A DNA stretch of 64,000 nucleotides from Zonotrichia leucophrys gambelii (taxonomy: Eukaryota > Chordata > Aves > Passeriformes > Passerellidae), in the NCBI RefSeq assembly GCF_028769735.1, contig NC_088172.1, positions 69,278,631 to 69,342,630 on the forward strand. The letters are read 5' to 3'. Below the pieces are notes generated by a model. The model searched no databases and had not been told where the DNA came from. It saw nothing but the letters and a program-made list of their open reading frames with translations. The translations under genes were made by a program, and so were the position numbers. This document shows positions 1-12,040 of this stretch, piece by piece (positions within the stretch are counted from its first letter, which is position 1; each line of letters starts with the position of its first letter).

Positions 1-1190
1 ACGTGGAGGGGCAGACAGCTCTGCAGCCCTGTAAAGACAGGGAAGGACGCACTAAACTTATGTAGGGCTGTGTGTAGCTGCTTATACCTGAGCTAGGCAG
101 TTTTGGTGAGGCTGGCTGCGCTGCAAAATCTGTGTTAAAACTAAACAAGGTTACTCTTGAAATCTCTTCTGACAGCTATTTAATGCCTACCAAGTGCTGA
201 GGCTATAAAAATGTATTTTGCAGCAGCATTCAGATAATAAATACTGTGAACGGTTTAAAGTCACTGGCTTGTCTTTACAACTTTATGCTGTAACAACAGT
301 AAAGTTAACCTTATGCCAGTTCTTGTTTCATTTAAACAGACTCAAGTATTATCTCCATGTTCTTGATATGACATATACAGCATCTTTTAGTAAACTACCG
401 TGACAAAATCATTATACAGAACACAACTGTAGTGAAGAGGAGTACTTAAGGGATAGCACTGTTCCTCAACAGGTACTATTCTGTATGCATTACTTGATTC
501 CTTATTTAATTATATTTTGCACCTATGGATTGGAAATATTAATTAAGGGGAAAAAAAAAGTACAGGCTTGTTTGGTTAAAAATTTCAGTGGAACTGTTAG
601 ACTGTGTTCAAAGTCCTTTACTTTTTGAAAGCTGAGAAATTGAAAAAAAAGCAACAGTAATAAGTATAAATTAATTTTTTGCTTGGTGACTGGTCTTAAT
701 CCCAGGTCATTTGTTTTCCAGCATGTATCTAGGAGGGTTGAAGCTACCTGAGTTCCTTCTATGAGTAAATTCTGTATTGCCTTGTACATAGACAAAGCCT
801 CACTGCTTATGCAGTATTGCTCCCAAATTCTGTCCAGTAAAGCATATAAGGTACTTAACTTGAACATTAGGGCAGTGCTTGGCCCCAGTGTATTTTTAGC
901 ACTGTAGTGGATGTCTTTATCATGTATGCAAGTACAGTGCTCTCTGAATTTTTTTTGTGTGCATAGAAGGATACTTGTCTAAGGCCTGTCTGTCATGATG
1001 GAGGGCGGTTTATTGCATGTTCCTAAAGGACTTTCTATACTGATGCCTTAGAATTTAGCTTATATATTTTTCAGATCCTGTACTACTTTAGTGAATAACT
1101 CTGAAACTCCATAGCCTGGCAGCTCCTGTTCTCCCATTTTATTCAGACAAAACAATTCCTCTCTAGGCCTGAAACTCAAGGACACTTTAT
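1..1190. other. AT-rich intronic sequence, nothing recognised
   Basis: No repeat family, RNA gene or coding exon was recognised. The longest ORF, 114 codons on the minus strand (523-867), has low-complexity hydrophobic composition and no family resemblance, and I treat it as chance. Confidence 0.6.
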
Positions 1191-1473
1191 TGTCTCAGGC
1201 CCTGAGAGATGTAAATAACAGTGAACTGGGGGGCAAACTTGGAGTAAATGGCTTCATTGCCTGAAGCTGTGAATGGAGGATTAACCCCTGATATACAATG
1301 GACCAAACTTATAACTGCGCAAAAAACTTGTGACCATTGTCCCTCTTGTGTGTAGCCCCTCAGAGGTTTCTGGCTGCCCAAGGTGCACATACTGAAGTCC
1401 TTCAATAAATACCCACTTTTTTTCCTCTTAATTTTGTCTAGCCTCTGTTCTTGGTAGCCCCTCTAAGGCATCA
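1191..1473 (+). mobile_element. Probable solo LTR of an avian ERVL-like endogenous retrovirus
   Basis: The segment begins TGTCTCAGG and ends GGCATCA, keeping the TG...CA ends of an LTR. Near its 3' end it carries CTTCAATAAATACCCACTT, with an AATAAA polyadenylation signal at 1404-1409, followed by a T-rich U5-like stretch. From memory, the middle (TATACAATGGACC, then GCGCAAAAAACTTGTGACC) and the 3' end resemble LTRs common in bird genomes. No primer-binding site, gag or pol sequence follows, so it looks like a solo LTR left by recombination. I could not find a clean target-site duplication (TTTAT before, ATACC after), so the 5' edge is uncertain. An old noncoding relic. Confidence 0.6.
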
Positions 1474-4400
1474 ATACCCTACAGTGTTTTTTAAATTAAG
1501 ACACACTTAAGGACTGTCCCTCAAAGCATTCTGACTGCTTTAGCTCTATAGCAGATATGCAGTGGAGGTCAGAGAAATTCCCCTCAGTGCACAGGACTCT
1601 GCTCTGTTCTCTCTTTTGGGGAAAAAAAAAAACAAAAAGGCATCTTGAGGAAAAGACACCTGAGGAATGCCAGTAATCTAGCTATCATTCCTTTTTTTTT
1701 AATCTTTCCTTTGAATTTTCTCTAATTTCATCTGGAAATGCACAAGTGTTAGAAAATTATCTGTATTACCATCCAGAATATTAATATTCCAGAAGAAGTA
1801 ATTTGAAAGCTTTTACTCCAAAATAAACAAAAATTATCCCCTCTAAAAAGAAGCAGAAAAAATTAAAAATGCAGGTTCATTTGCTTTTGAAAATGAGTAC
1901 TCTTTGTTACCTGAATTGCAGCCAGAAATACCTGTAATACTGTAATTTTATGCCTTGTATAAAGAGTCAAATTCAGAGGAACCAGTGAAGCAGAGTTGAG
2001 GCATAAAAGAGGAAAGATGACAAATGTTGGCAAAAGCATTTGGTGTATTTTTGTATGGCTTTAGTAGAAATATAATATTGAAAAATAATCTGCATTAGAA
2101 AATTTCAAAGTCTGAACTGGTTAGAATCAATCTTTCCTTTTCCCTTCCCTCTTCCTGTCAGATTTCTGATGCAGCTGACAGTGCTGCCAGGCTGTTTGTT
2201 ACCTTTATGGATATCAGAGCCCTGGAAGATTCTATCTCCGAGCAGAAAGTCATATTCAGTAAAATGGCCTCTAAGAAAGGATGCTTATATAAATAAAAAG
2301 AAATTTTTGTCATAAAGAGTAGATACAACCATGGTTTCAACAAAACAAGTTATGATGACGTTATTTTAGGTTTTAAGGATCACCCCTGCACTACAGCAAA
2401 TTCCATTGGCAAATATTTTTATACTGTCTATCCTCCTAGAAGTTTTCAGTCCCTAGTTTCTGAAATAGTGCAGTGATATAATGAACTATAATTTATCCTA
2501 TGCAGTTCAACATAGCAATTTATTTTTAGGGAGTGAAAAGCTGAGGGTTTTATTCTTTGCATTTCCACTGGTTCTAAGTAAGCAGCATAAGTTATGCATC
2601 TAATATCCTTTACTTCACTATTGACTTTATTACTCAAAATCCTTTATATTGGGTTCATTACTAAGGGAGTTTAAAAAAGTACTCACAAATGGGTTTTTTC
2701 TTTCTGTAATTACCCTCCTTTTGAGGCAGAAAAATATATTTATTCAGCTCTTTATCAGTAAAACATGGACAAATGATGTTACAGGCTTATTTGCAAGAAG
2801 GGATTTAAATGGAAAAACTGTTCTCATAATAAGTGTTGCAGTCTCTATGTCTTGCTATATTTCTAAACAAGAATTTATTATTCTGGAGCAGAATATCTAC
2901 ATAATACAGTGACTACAAACCTGGTAACTATATAAGGATTTTTATTGTGAGGCAATTGTTCCTCAATATCTCTTCTAGTTAGCTGACTTTTAGAAATGAC
3001 CTTTGTGTGTACGTCAGGATATTTCTGACTGAAGAACCTCAATATACTTCTTCCAAACCTGAAGCTTCTAATTTGCAGGGACATCAAACCAATATATGTT
3101 ACAAATTTTTGAGTTCTTGTAATGCTTTGACAAAAAGACCATTTTATATAACTTTTAACTATGTAACATATTTCAATTTACTTAGTTTATTGAGAAGTGT
3201 AGGGGTTCTTTTCTATCAGGGAAATTGGTATAAAAGTGCAAGTTATTATGCCTTTGCATGCATAATTATTGTGATTGTCAGCTGCATTCTGATTGCTTAT
3301 TTTTCCTTAGTGGTGTGATTATCAAAGGCAGCAGTGCTGGGGTTTTTGGGTTCCCACATGGCATGAAGAACTAGAAATTTAAAAACATCTTTTCTTTGAC
3401 AGGTAATCTGAACATTTTTGATGGGCAGTCATTAGAGAATAAAGCTGGGGTTTGGCAGTTTCATTTTACAGACTCACTTTTCTACAGCATTATGCTAACA
3501 AAAATCCTGATGCCACAATGATTTGAATATGTTGAAAATGAGGGACATGGAGCCCAAAGAGACATGTAGAGCAATTGTGAACTTGAAAGGTTTTCACCTG
3601 TGCTCTGACAGGCTCTTTTATCCTGACCAACTTCCCCTATTCAAAATCAAGGTTCTCAATGTGGAACACAAACAAAAAAGGCCTCTAATCATACTAAATT
3701 GTGAGGTTTTACTGTGCCTCACAAGGGGAAAGATTAACCATTAATAAACTGTTTTCATTAGCAACCTAAGCTACCATCTTATTTCCTTTTTGTTTTTACT
3801 CTAACACATGATTAATCTTCTTGTCTGTTTGTAAATTCTACTTTCCTCAGCAAAACACTCTTATTCAAAGTTTCAGTTTCCCTCGAGTTTGTGATACTCT
3901 GTTCTCCTATTGCTGGTCCCAGCAACCACTCAATGGAAGCCTCTGTAGGATCTTTCTTCATCCACCATCACTGTATGGTAATGATAGAGATCTCTCCAAA
4001 GATAATGGTGGCTGCCTAATTGCTTTTTCTTTTGCCTGTCTTTCCAAGAAATAAGTCAGTTTTTCACAGTTTGAATTTTCCTGAGAATGTAAGAAGGACA
4101 TTCCATTCCCTGGGCCTGTGACTGTGGCAATCATAGTAATTGTAGGCTCTGGTTATTTTTCTCTGTTTGAGATAAATGGCTTGATTTAGATTGTTTGTGA
4201 AAGACATTCATCCTGCTCCCACTGTGACTCTGTGAACCACAGGTATCAGACACTCCTCCTAATTCTGGCCCTCTATGTGCTGTCTCTGTTGTTGTGCTGT
4301 CTCTGGTAAAAAAAAAAGATGCCTATTACTCCAGACAAGTACTTTTATTTCCCAATGCCTTTTTACCTCTTTTGTTTATTTGGATTCTTATCTATCTCAT

Positions 4401-6014
4401 GTTAGGAATTGTCTTTCATTCTGTATTTTATACTGTGCCTGGCATGATGAGGCATCATTCTTCCCTGTGTCTTTGGGTATGTCTGTAATTCAAATATTGA
4501 ATAGCAGTCACCTTTATCTAAGAATATCTAGTAAAACAGTGGCATTTTCATGAGCTGATAATTCATAGAAGCTCCATGAGTCTCTTCCTTCTGTTGTAAA
4601 CATTTTATGTTATTGCAATGGATTCACACTAAAAAATCCTGAAAAACCCTGGAACTCAGAAGCCATCTTTGCTAGTGATTCCTAAGTGGTCTTAATGTTG
4701 AGGATTACTGAATCCATTCTAATTAATACTTCTGAATTAAATCTCAAACTTCCACTGAAGATGGCCTACAGACAGCATATTGTTGTGCCTAAGCAGAATC
4801 CATGATATGGCTTCATGTACCATTTTATGATTGTGCTGATATTTTGGTGATACAGTCTGATATACAAAATACCCCTTATGAGAATAACCTTTCCTCTGCT
4901 TTCTTCTTTTGTTGTTAACTGTTCAAGAAATTATGTTGTGGACTTTGAGAGGGACAAAAAAGACATTTAGGACAAATAACAAAAGAAAGAAAAAGCAGAA
5001 GAATAATTGGGACAAGATTTGAATTATAATTTTGAGATAATTTTTTTTTTGGTTCTTCAGCTCTGGGAAAAGTTTTGTGTATCTCTTGCATTTTTTAAGG
5101 GATATTAATTTAACTCACTAATTTACTGACAGTGAGATTAACAGTGGAATGGCAGAAGTCTCTAGAAGTTTTTTCAAATGTTTTAGCAGCATGTAAAGGG
5201 AGATACATAAGATTAAGAGAGAAGAGGAACAAGGTGCTCATAATATAAAGAAGGTCAGAGAAATGCCAAAGCATATTAGGATCCAAATTCCATTAAAATC
5301 CTGTCTGGCAGAGGTGGGCCATTTCTCATTCACTTCTCCTCCAGAGCAAGTGTGTGAGACATTGCTCTGATGCCAGCAAACCGAACTTCTGTTACGCTTC
5401 TTTTCTGTTTCTTTAACATTTCTGTAATTTACTTCCATAGTCTAGATGCTGCTCAAGGAAATTTCTCTGTGCAGGGTGGATGGGAACTCTTGAACTGACA
5501 ATAGAGAGCTTGGCAGCCTTTGAATATTCGAGCTTTTTTTATGCCTTTTCTTTCCCTTCTGGCTTATCTGGCAGGCAGTTTTTCAGAGTTAGTCCAAGAA
5601 ATGCTAAAACCTCTACCACAAAGTTTACTTAATCAAGCTGGGCATAAATAATACTCAGTACTCTCATTTTCCTTGTTGAATTTACTTCTTAATTAATTAT
5701 GCTCAAAGTGTGTGTAATGTAAACTTACTTTTTGAGAACAAATACCTTTTTCTGTTTTCTGACTTGCTGTTGAATTTCTTAGCTTTTCAGGTTACATTTT
5801 CCTTAATTTGGATTTTTTGTTTGTTTTTCTCTGCCAGTAAAAATTATGGAGTGTGAAGAAAAATGACAAGATCTTGCTATCCACAGAACCCTGTCAAAAC
5901 AGGATGCACATTTTATCCAGCAAAAATTACCAAGCAAAGCCCCTATCTGTGTTTTTTTCATGGCAGTCTTTCTACATTTTTTTTGTAGTTACTTTCTTTT
6001 AGCAGAAATGTAGA
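1474..6014. other. AT-rich intronic sequence, nothing recognised
   Basis: Holds homopolymer runs (for example A-runs near 1621 and T-runs near 1691 and 5041) and several ORFs of 60-103 codons with no recognisable domain. I see no mobile element or RNA gene. Confidence 0.55.
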
Positions 6015-6200
6015 CAAGCTACTCGAAAGTTTACGAAGTTTGCAAGTGATACGAAATTGGAAGGGGCTGTTGACTCCCTTGAAAGGAGAGAGGCCCTGCA
6101 CAGAGACCTGGACAATGACAGTGCTGGTCAGTTGCCAATTGTATGAAGTTTAACAAACACAATGCCAGATTTTGCACCCAGGATGTACATAAGTATGTGC
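6015..6200 (+). mobile_element. CR1 LINE fragment, reverse-transcriptase motif region
   Basis: Translating plus-strand pieces gives KFASDTKLEGAVDSLERREA followed by LHRDLDN, then a decayed match to the stretch that precedes the KFNK motif. This corresponds to the FADD catalytic motif and the region just after it in CR1 reverse transcriptase. The motif here reads FASD, and stops plus small indels follow, so it is a dead relic of under 200 bases. Both ends are approximate. Flanking sequence gives no 3' CR1 tail, so the insertion is fragmented or partly deleted. Confidence 0.75.
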
Positions 6201-6232
6201 ATTCTGAAATGGTGACGTAATAATGATCCCAG

Positions 6233-6309
6233 GCAAAAAAACCCCAAACCAGCAACAGCAACACCACCACCACCAATAAAAAGAAATCACCAAAAAAAGA
6301 AAAATAACA
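6233..6309 (+). repeat. A-rich, CAC-rich low-complexity tract
   Basis: A run of adenines mixed with CAACAG and CACCAC repeats, about 75 bases. It lies about 30 bases past the CR1 fragment. The minus-strand ORF covering it is an artefact of this composition. Confidence 0.75.
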
Positions 6310-8585
6310 CATTATTTTCTGTTTTCAGAACAAGTTTCTAGTGTCCTTGGGGAGTTAGGAGAGCTCTGCAAATGCTTTAATTGACAAATGTGTTCTACAG
6401 TACTTATAAGGGGATTTTTTTGCAAACCCAGTAGCAGTCAAGATCTGTATTTTAAATGCAAACAGTTAAGAACATACCATGAACTAGAGAAATAATGAAA
6501 AATACCTTTATTATTTTGTTAATATGTCCAGGATTCATGTTAAATGTTTGGTTAGTTTGTTTGCCTTGGCCTTTTTGGTTAGGTTTTTTTATGTGTAGAT
6601 CTGTTCAAGAGACCTGAGGAGTCATCAGTGGGGAAACCTAAACACAGGAATCCAAGAAAAAGAATGAAGGTACTCAGTGCTGAAACTTCTGATTCCAGAG
6701 CTAAAACCGTGGAGTCATTCTCTGATTTTGGATCAGTAAGAACTCTATGGTGTGACCTTGATTTGAAATTGAAAATAAAAAGGGACATTATTTCTGACAT
6801 TTGGGAGAATATAATATATTATATTTTCACAGAATTGTCATTTTAGAATAGATTCAGGACTTACTGTGGTATGGGTGTTGCTAAGAGTCTTTCTACTTGA
6901 TGGAAATATCAGACTTTCCATCCCTGAAATACATTTCCTGAGGGTTGCGTATCAGCAATGGGACTCTTTGCTGTACTGAAGATGATGTATTTCATTTGAG
7001 AAGATAACTGACAAGATATCAAGCTTATTTTGGCATGCAATTTAACATTCAACCCCAACAATTGCAACTGCAGAAGTGGTTTTCAGATTCCAATGGTGGA
7101 AAAAGGAATAAAATGAAATTGTACCATAAACTCCCTTTCAGCTGTAATTGTTGCTTTTACTAAAGTTAATTTGCACAGAGAGAGAAGAGCATAGGGACCA
7201 GCTTGATTTTCATCTGAGCAGAAGTACAAACATTTCAATTTAAATATATAGAGCTGGGTAATTAATGCCAGAAAGATATCTTTTCTAAATGCTCAAACTT
7301 AGACCAGATTAACTGGGCTGAGACCTCTTCTTCGTTAAGTGAGTGGTAGTTATGTCTCTAGTAACTTCTTTTAAGCACAGTACTGTTAAGAAAAATGGGC
7401 TCCTGAACCTGTCATACCAATAAGCATTCAGGAACTGTATTTTTTGGGTTTAGCTTCTGCATGTAGCCTGCTCCCTGGATAATCAGGCAGACATGCTTCA
7501 GCTGCTGGTTTCCAGTTGTTGCAATAATGTGCTAACATGCTGGTCCCCTGAAACAGGCTGCTTATTAACTGTGATGCCCAAAATGCCATCTGGAGTGTTA
7601 TTCAGACATCTATAATTATTCTGTCTACTTCTATTTGATTGTCTGCTTTGTTTCACTATGTATGCTTTTTATTTCTTTTCATTTTTTTCTTTCCTTTTTT
7701 TTTTCTTTATTTATCATGGAATCACTTCATTTTTTTCATACAGAAGTACCAAAAACTCTCATCTCTTCTATAAATTTATTTTACATAAAGTTGAACATAC
7801 AGACTCTCTAGAAGAAATTCTAGGAAACAAACTGCAAAATCTCTCAAGTAAGAGTAGGAAAAAATACCATAATAATCACTTTGGCAGAGACTAGTAATCA
7901 TAGAGGAACAAATTCTTTGTATCATGCCTTTGTCCATTATTTCTAGCACATAGTGCATATAAAATATCCCCAATTTATATGACAGTGAGTTGCACTCTAA
8001 ATGTAAGTGGAAATGACTTTAAGAGGGGCAGGCCAGCATAGAACAGGTTCCTGAAGCAATGAAGTGGAAAGGGACATGTGAGTATGCCAGCTAAATTATG
8101 TGATCTGTTTATATCCTCACTGTTCATTCTGCTATGTGAAATCACTCTTGATATCTTGCAAAAAACAAGGGGGGGGTCAGAAGGGAATTATTTTATTTGG
8201 ATAACGAACGTATTCTCTAGGGATTTGCTTTGACTTTTCAATATAGTGCTAGTTAATTGCAACCAGCTGAGAAATGTGTCAAACTGAAAATAAAAATTAA
8301 TATGAAGAAGCTAACTCGCTTGGCAATAAATGTGATAGATACTATGTGCCATAGGAGTTAAACTGAAAAATTAACACATGCATCCCCTTGGTGTTTTCAG
8401 CACCAAGGTGTATTATATATTGTTGAAATACGTCCGTTCTTATGACAGAGTTGTCCCTACATCACTTGATGGCTGCTGCTTATCCAGGAAGCATCCAGAG
8501 TTTTCTCAGAGCAGGCCTTAGCTCTTCCTTTCTCTGTCTAGTCTTGTGTGATTGGAAAATTTCTTATTCCAATGTAGAAAAGGGA
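6310..8585. other. AT-rich intronic sequence, nothing recognised
   Basis: Contains a T-rich stretch around 7660-7740 and a run of seven guanines near 8171. No gene or known element is recognised. Confidence 0.55.
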
Positions 8586-9600
8586 TGAGAGAGAGTTAAA
8601 GGCTTTAATGTGATCCCTGGAGCTGCCCGCCCTGGCCAGAGAAGTATGTAAGAAGGATGAGGGGGTTCATAAATAGGCCATAGATTAATAAATAGTCAGT
8701 ACTTAATTTTATTTTCTGGTGCTGGGAGAATGGAATTTGTAATCCCAGCGCGGCGATTTGCGGACAGTATCCCCATCTAGGGGCGGATCTGAGAATGTGT
8801 CTCGGCTGTAGAGCCTGCTCGTGGGGGAAGGGAGGCTTTGGGAAATACCCACATCCCGGCCGGGACGCTGCTCGGGAATACAAACCAGTGCTCGCACAGC
8901 ACGGTGCATTTAGCTGCGGGATGTGGTGGAAGGAGCTGCTTAGAGTAAGACTCGGAAAAACCACGAGGGTTTCGCAGGTTGCTGATGTTGCCGAGCTGCG
9001 GTGCCACGGCCCAGCCCGACGTGTGGGTGGGCCCGGCCCGGCTCGGCCTGGCAGCGCCGGGGGGAACGGGCAGCGCCCGGGCTGGGCTGCCTGCAGGGCA
9101 GGGATACAGGGACGCAGGGAACAGGGCAGGGGCACAGGCAGCAGGGCAGGGGCACAGGCAGCAGGGCAGGGACACAGGGAACAGGGCAGGGGCGCGGGGA
9201 ACAGGGCAGGGGCACGGGGAACAGGGCAGGGGCACGGGGAACAGGGCAGGGGCACAGGGAACAGGGCAGGGACAGAGGCAGCAGGGCAGGGACACAGGCA
9301 GCAGGGCAGGCATACAGGCAGCAAGGATCAGGGATCAGGGCAGGATGCTCGGACAAGGGCGCCTCTGTCCCTGCAGGATGTCAATGGGTGCCGCTGCTTT
9401 TGAAGCGTCCTGCACAGCGTTCATTTTAAATTTGAGTGGCTGCGCTTCAGCTGGGCTCATGTAGAGGTCCGTGATGAGATGGAACACAGGGGCTGAGGTC
9501 TCTCCCAGAACAGATAACCTCGTGTCCTTTGAGAAAATGATATTACAGATGAGGGCCGAGGTCACTGGCAGGACAGCATGGGAAAGCTTGCACGGGGGCC
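8586..9600. other. GC- and CpG-rich island of unknown origin within the intron
   Basis: The composition jumps sharply from AT-rich intron to GC-rich sequence. By hand I count about thirty CpGs between 8741 and 9120, far denser than elsewhere in the window. There is a GC-box-like GGGGCGGA near 8780. A minisatellite occupies 9111-9330. On the minus strand, an AATAAA lies at about 8708-8713 after the GC-rich part, followed by a short CT-rich end near 8590; this order would suit an LTR in minus orientation. A second possibility is an intragenic CpG island or promoter. I recognise no family consensus. Overlapping ORFs of up to 239 codons in both strands come from the repeat and the scarcity of AT-rich stops and should not be read as genes. 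Confidence 0.65.
9111..9330 (+). repeat. G-rich minisatellite, 20-bp unit, about 11 copies
   Basis: The unit is close to GGCACAGGGAACAGGGCAGG, with two main variant positions (AGGCAGC versus GGGAAC in the middle, and GGCAC versus GACAC or GGCGC at the start). Successive units begin at 9111, 9131, 9151 and so on; the copy at 9311-9330 is degenerate. Because 20 is not a multiple of three, the array cycles through all frames and stays open in every one, which creates misleading Gln-Gly-Thr-Gly or Pro-Cys-rich ORFs. The plus strand has GGG and GGGG runs separated by 2-4 bases and so fits the G-quadruplex pattern. Confidence 0.95.
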
Positions 9601-11060
9601 ATATAAATTGTGCCTGATATTGAGAGAGAAGGATTTTGCTCTTTAGCCCTTAACTTTTGTGATCCACTTTATTTACATAATTATCCTTGTTGTTGCTGCT
9701 GGTTTTTCTTGCCTTTTCATGTAAAAATGCTCTGTGTGAAAATTCATCTTTGAAGATAAAAATATATAAATAGCAAGGCAGTTACAAAATATTCTGTGAT
9801 GTTATTGAAGTGACCTTGTTGCTTTCTTTTTCACTGCATCCTCTTTCTTTTCCTGAAATAAAATTATTTGAACAGGATAACCTCTTGTAACTTTATTGAA
9901 AAATGTGACCTGCTCAGTCAATTGCTCTTGCAGAGCTCTCTTAGCTTGGGGACAGAGAAAAGGAAAACTGACTGCATGTAAGGCTCTAGATTTAAGGTCA
10001 GCCATTCTGGCTGATGAATTTAACAGAATTATGTACAGCATTTTCCTCCCTATCCTCCTCCTGATGGAGTGATCCTGAGTAGAAGGAATAACCAGATTAG
10101 GGTTTTGACGTGACTATTTGCATAAATGAGCCAGTATGTGCAACTGGAACGAACAGCCTAGCGCTGGCAAAGCTCCAGAGACCCTAAATCAAATACCAGA
10201 GAGAGAGAGAAATACAGAGAGGGAAGGGAAAATACTGTATTCAAACACAAGATATTGGGACAAATATTGCACAGCTGAGTCACTGTGGGATGTTTATGAT
10301 AAAATAATCCTATTCAGCTCTCCCACCCTAATAATTGTGCACAAGTTATGATGAAACAAATTCTTGGCTCAACTATTTTAATTTTTTTTTTTAAGAAAAA
10401 GATCTTTTCTCTGTGCAGCACAAAGTTCCTTGGCTATTTTGAAATAATAGGCATATTTTCCACATTAACACACACAAAAAATACCGTTGGGTAGCAAAGC
10501 AAAAGTCCAAGCAAGGCTTCTTACACATGATGTGCATTAGTAATAAAACTTGTGAGCTCTGTTGCTGTTTTTATGCAGGCATGTTCTGTGTGGCAGTCCA
10601 TTTATGCATTTTCCACTGTGCAGAGGCTTACATCACTGTCGTATTAGTCTAAGCAGAATAGAGCAGATTGTTTATTTTGGTTGAGCTCCGCTTCAGGCTG
10701 TAACATCAGATGTAGCTCCTAGAGTGACAAATTCCAATTGCAGTGTCACAGATTAAACAAGGGTACAGAGGAGCCCTGCAAGCAGTTTTGTTTCTTATGG
10801 GAGTGAAAGGATACTGTGCTTGCTAAAGTTAGTGTGTGTGATTCCACCACGACCAAAATAAAATCGTCTGCTCTCATAACTCTCTCCTGTTTAAAAATTA
10901 TATTGCCCAGAACCCCTTTTGTTGTACACTCTTCAGTTTGGGGTTGCAATAGTCAGTTGAAGTTAGTCACCTTTTATTTATGAACAGTGCAACTCTGCAT
11001 TACTTTCATGAAACATAGTAATTTTTAGGTTTGTTTATTCTACTGTATAGTAATATTTCA
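9601..11060. other. AT-rich intronic sequence with a short GA repeat
   Basis: A GA dinucleotide run lies at about 10198-10211 and a T-run near 10382. Otherwise I see nothing. Confidence 0.55.
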
Positions 11061-12040
11061 TTCACAAAATCACAGACTCAAAAATCACTTGTGGAACTTT
11101 TGGAGGTCGTTAGTTCCAGGCCCCTGCTGAAGCAGGATCACCTAGAGCAAATTGCTCACACCATTTCCAGATGGCTTTGGAATATCTCCAGAGATGGAGA
11201 CCCCACAACCCCCCAAACCACAGATTTCCCGCACAGTGGGAAATCTGTGTCAACTCTTGGTCAAATTCACAGTATAAATTTTTCTCCTTATGTCCTTATG
11301 TAAAAGCTCCTGCGTTTCAGTTTATGCCTTTTGTCTCTGGTTCTGTCACCAAACACCACAGAAAAGAGATTGTCTGTCCTCTTTACACCTTCCCTTCAGA
11401 AGCATTTATTTTGTTGAAGTCCCACTGAAGCTTTTCTTCCCCAGGCTGAACAGCCCCAGCTCCCTCAGCCTCTCCTTATGTTGGAGGTGCTCCTGTCCAT
11501 TAATCTTTTTAATGGCTCTGTGCTGGAATCTGTCCTGTAGCTCCCTGTCCCTCTTGTTCTGGGGAGCACAGAACTGGACCCTGGACACCAGGTGTGCTTT
11601 ATCAGTGCTGAGCAGAGCAGTAGGATCAACACACCTCCTAACTCAGCCCATGGTACCGTTAGCTGTTTCTGTGGCAAGAGCTTATTGCTGACTCACATTC
11701 AACTCAGTGTCCTTGAAGAAGCGAAAGTCTGCTCTCCTAAAGCCCAGGGTTGTTGCATTTTGTTCTGCCTCCTCCTTTCAGCATCCAGAATTCCACTGTC
11801 TCATGGGCCCTGCAGACAAGGCTGCCTTCAGCCCTCACATATCCAACAAGCCCCTCATTTTTAAAAGCATGAAGACTAACAGAGCACCTTTTCTTGTTGC
11901 TCCTCTTGTTGTTCCTTGGATCAGCAAGTTACACATTTATACACTTCACTTAGCAACTACATGTTGCACTAGCACGGTTTCTAGGACGATTAAGTATCGC
12001 CTCTACTGTGCAGCATTAACGTTACCAGCAGAAAACATTT
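11061..12040 (-). mobile_element. Old, internally deleted CR1 LINE (minus strand)
   Basis: The low-coordinate end matches the reverse complement of a CR1 3' end (AAATCACAGACTC, then GGAACTTTTGGAGGTCGTTAG). Minus-strand translation of 11406-11588 reads RVQFCAPQNK, then RFQHRAIKKINGQEHLQHKE, then RLRELGLFSLGKK, matching the C-terminal end of CR1 ORF2 after the reverse transcriptase. The higher part (about 11709-11850) corresponds to the end of the endonuclease domain; reverse-complement pieces resemble the LGCSDHEMVEF region. The two pieces meet near 11700-11710, so the reverse-transcriptase core is missing. Many stops and indels show it is ancient. The high-coordinate end beyond about 11950 is blurred. 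Confidence 0.82.

Noticed and set aside
8605..9464. Overlapping ORFs of 138-239 codons on both strands with Pro-Cys-Ala-Leu or Gly-Thr-Gly-Gln repeats
   Set aside because: They arise from the 20-bp GC-rich minisatellite, which is open in every frame. No single frame has coding features, and overlapping frames are equally long.
11290..11864. Plus-strand ORFs of 85-133 codons
   Set aside because: Antisense to the CR1 copy on the minus strand; no independent domain.
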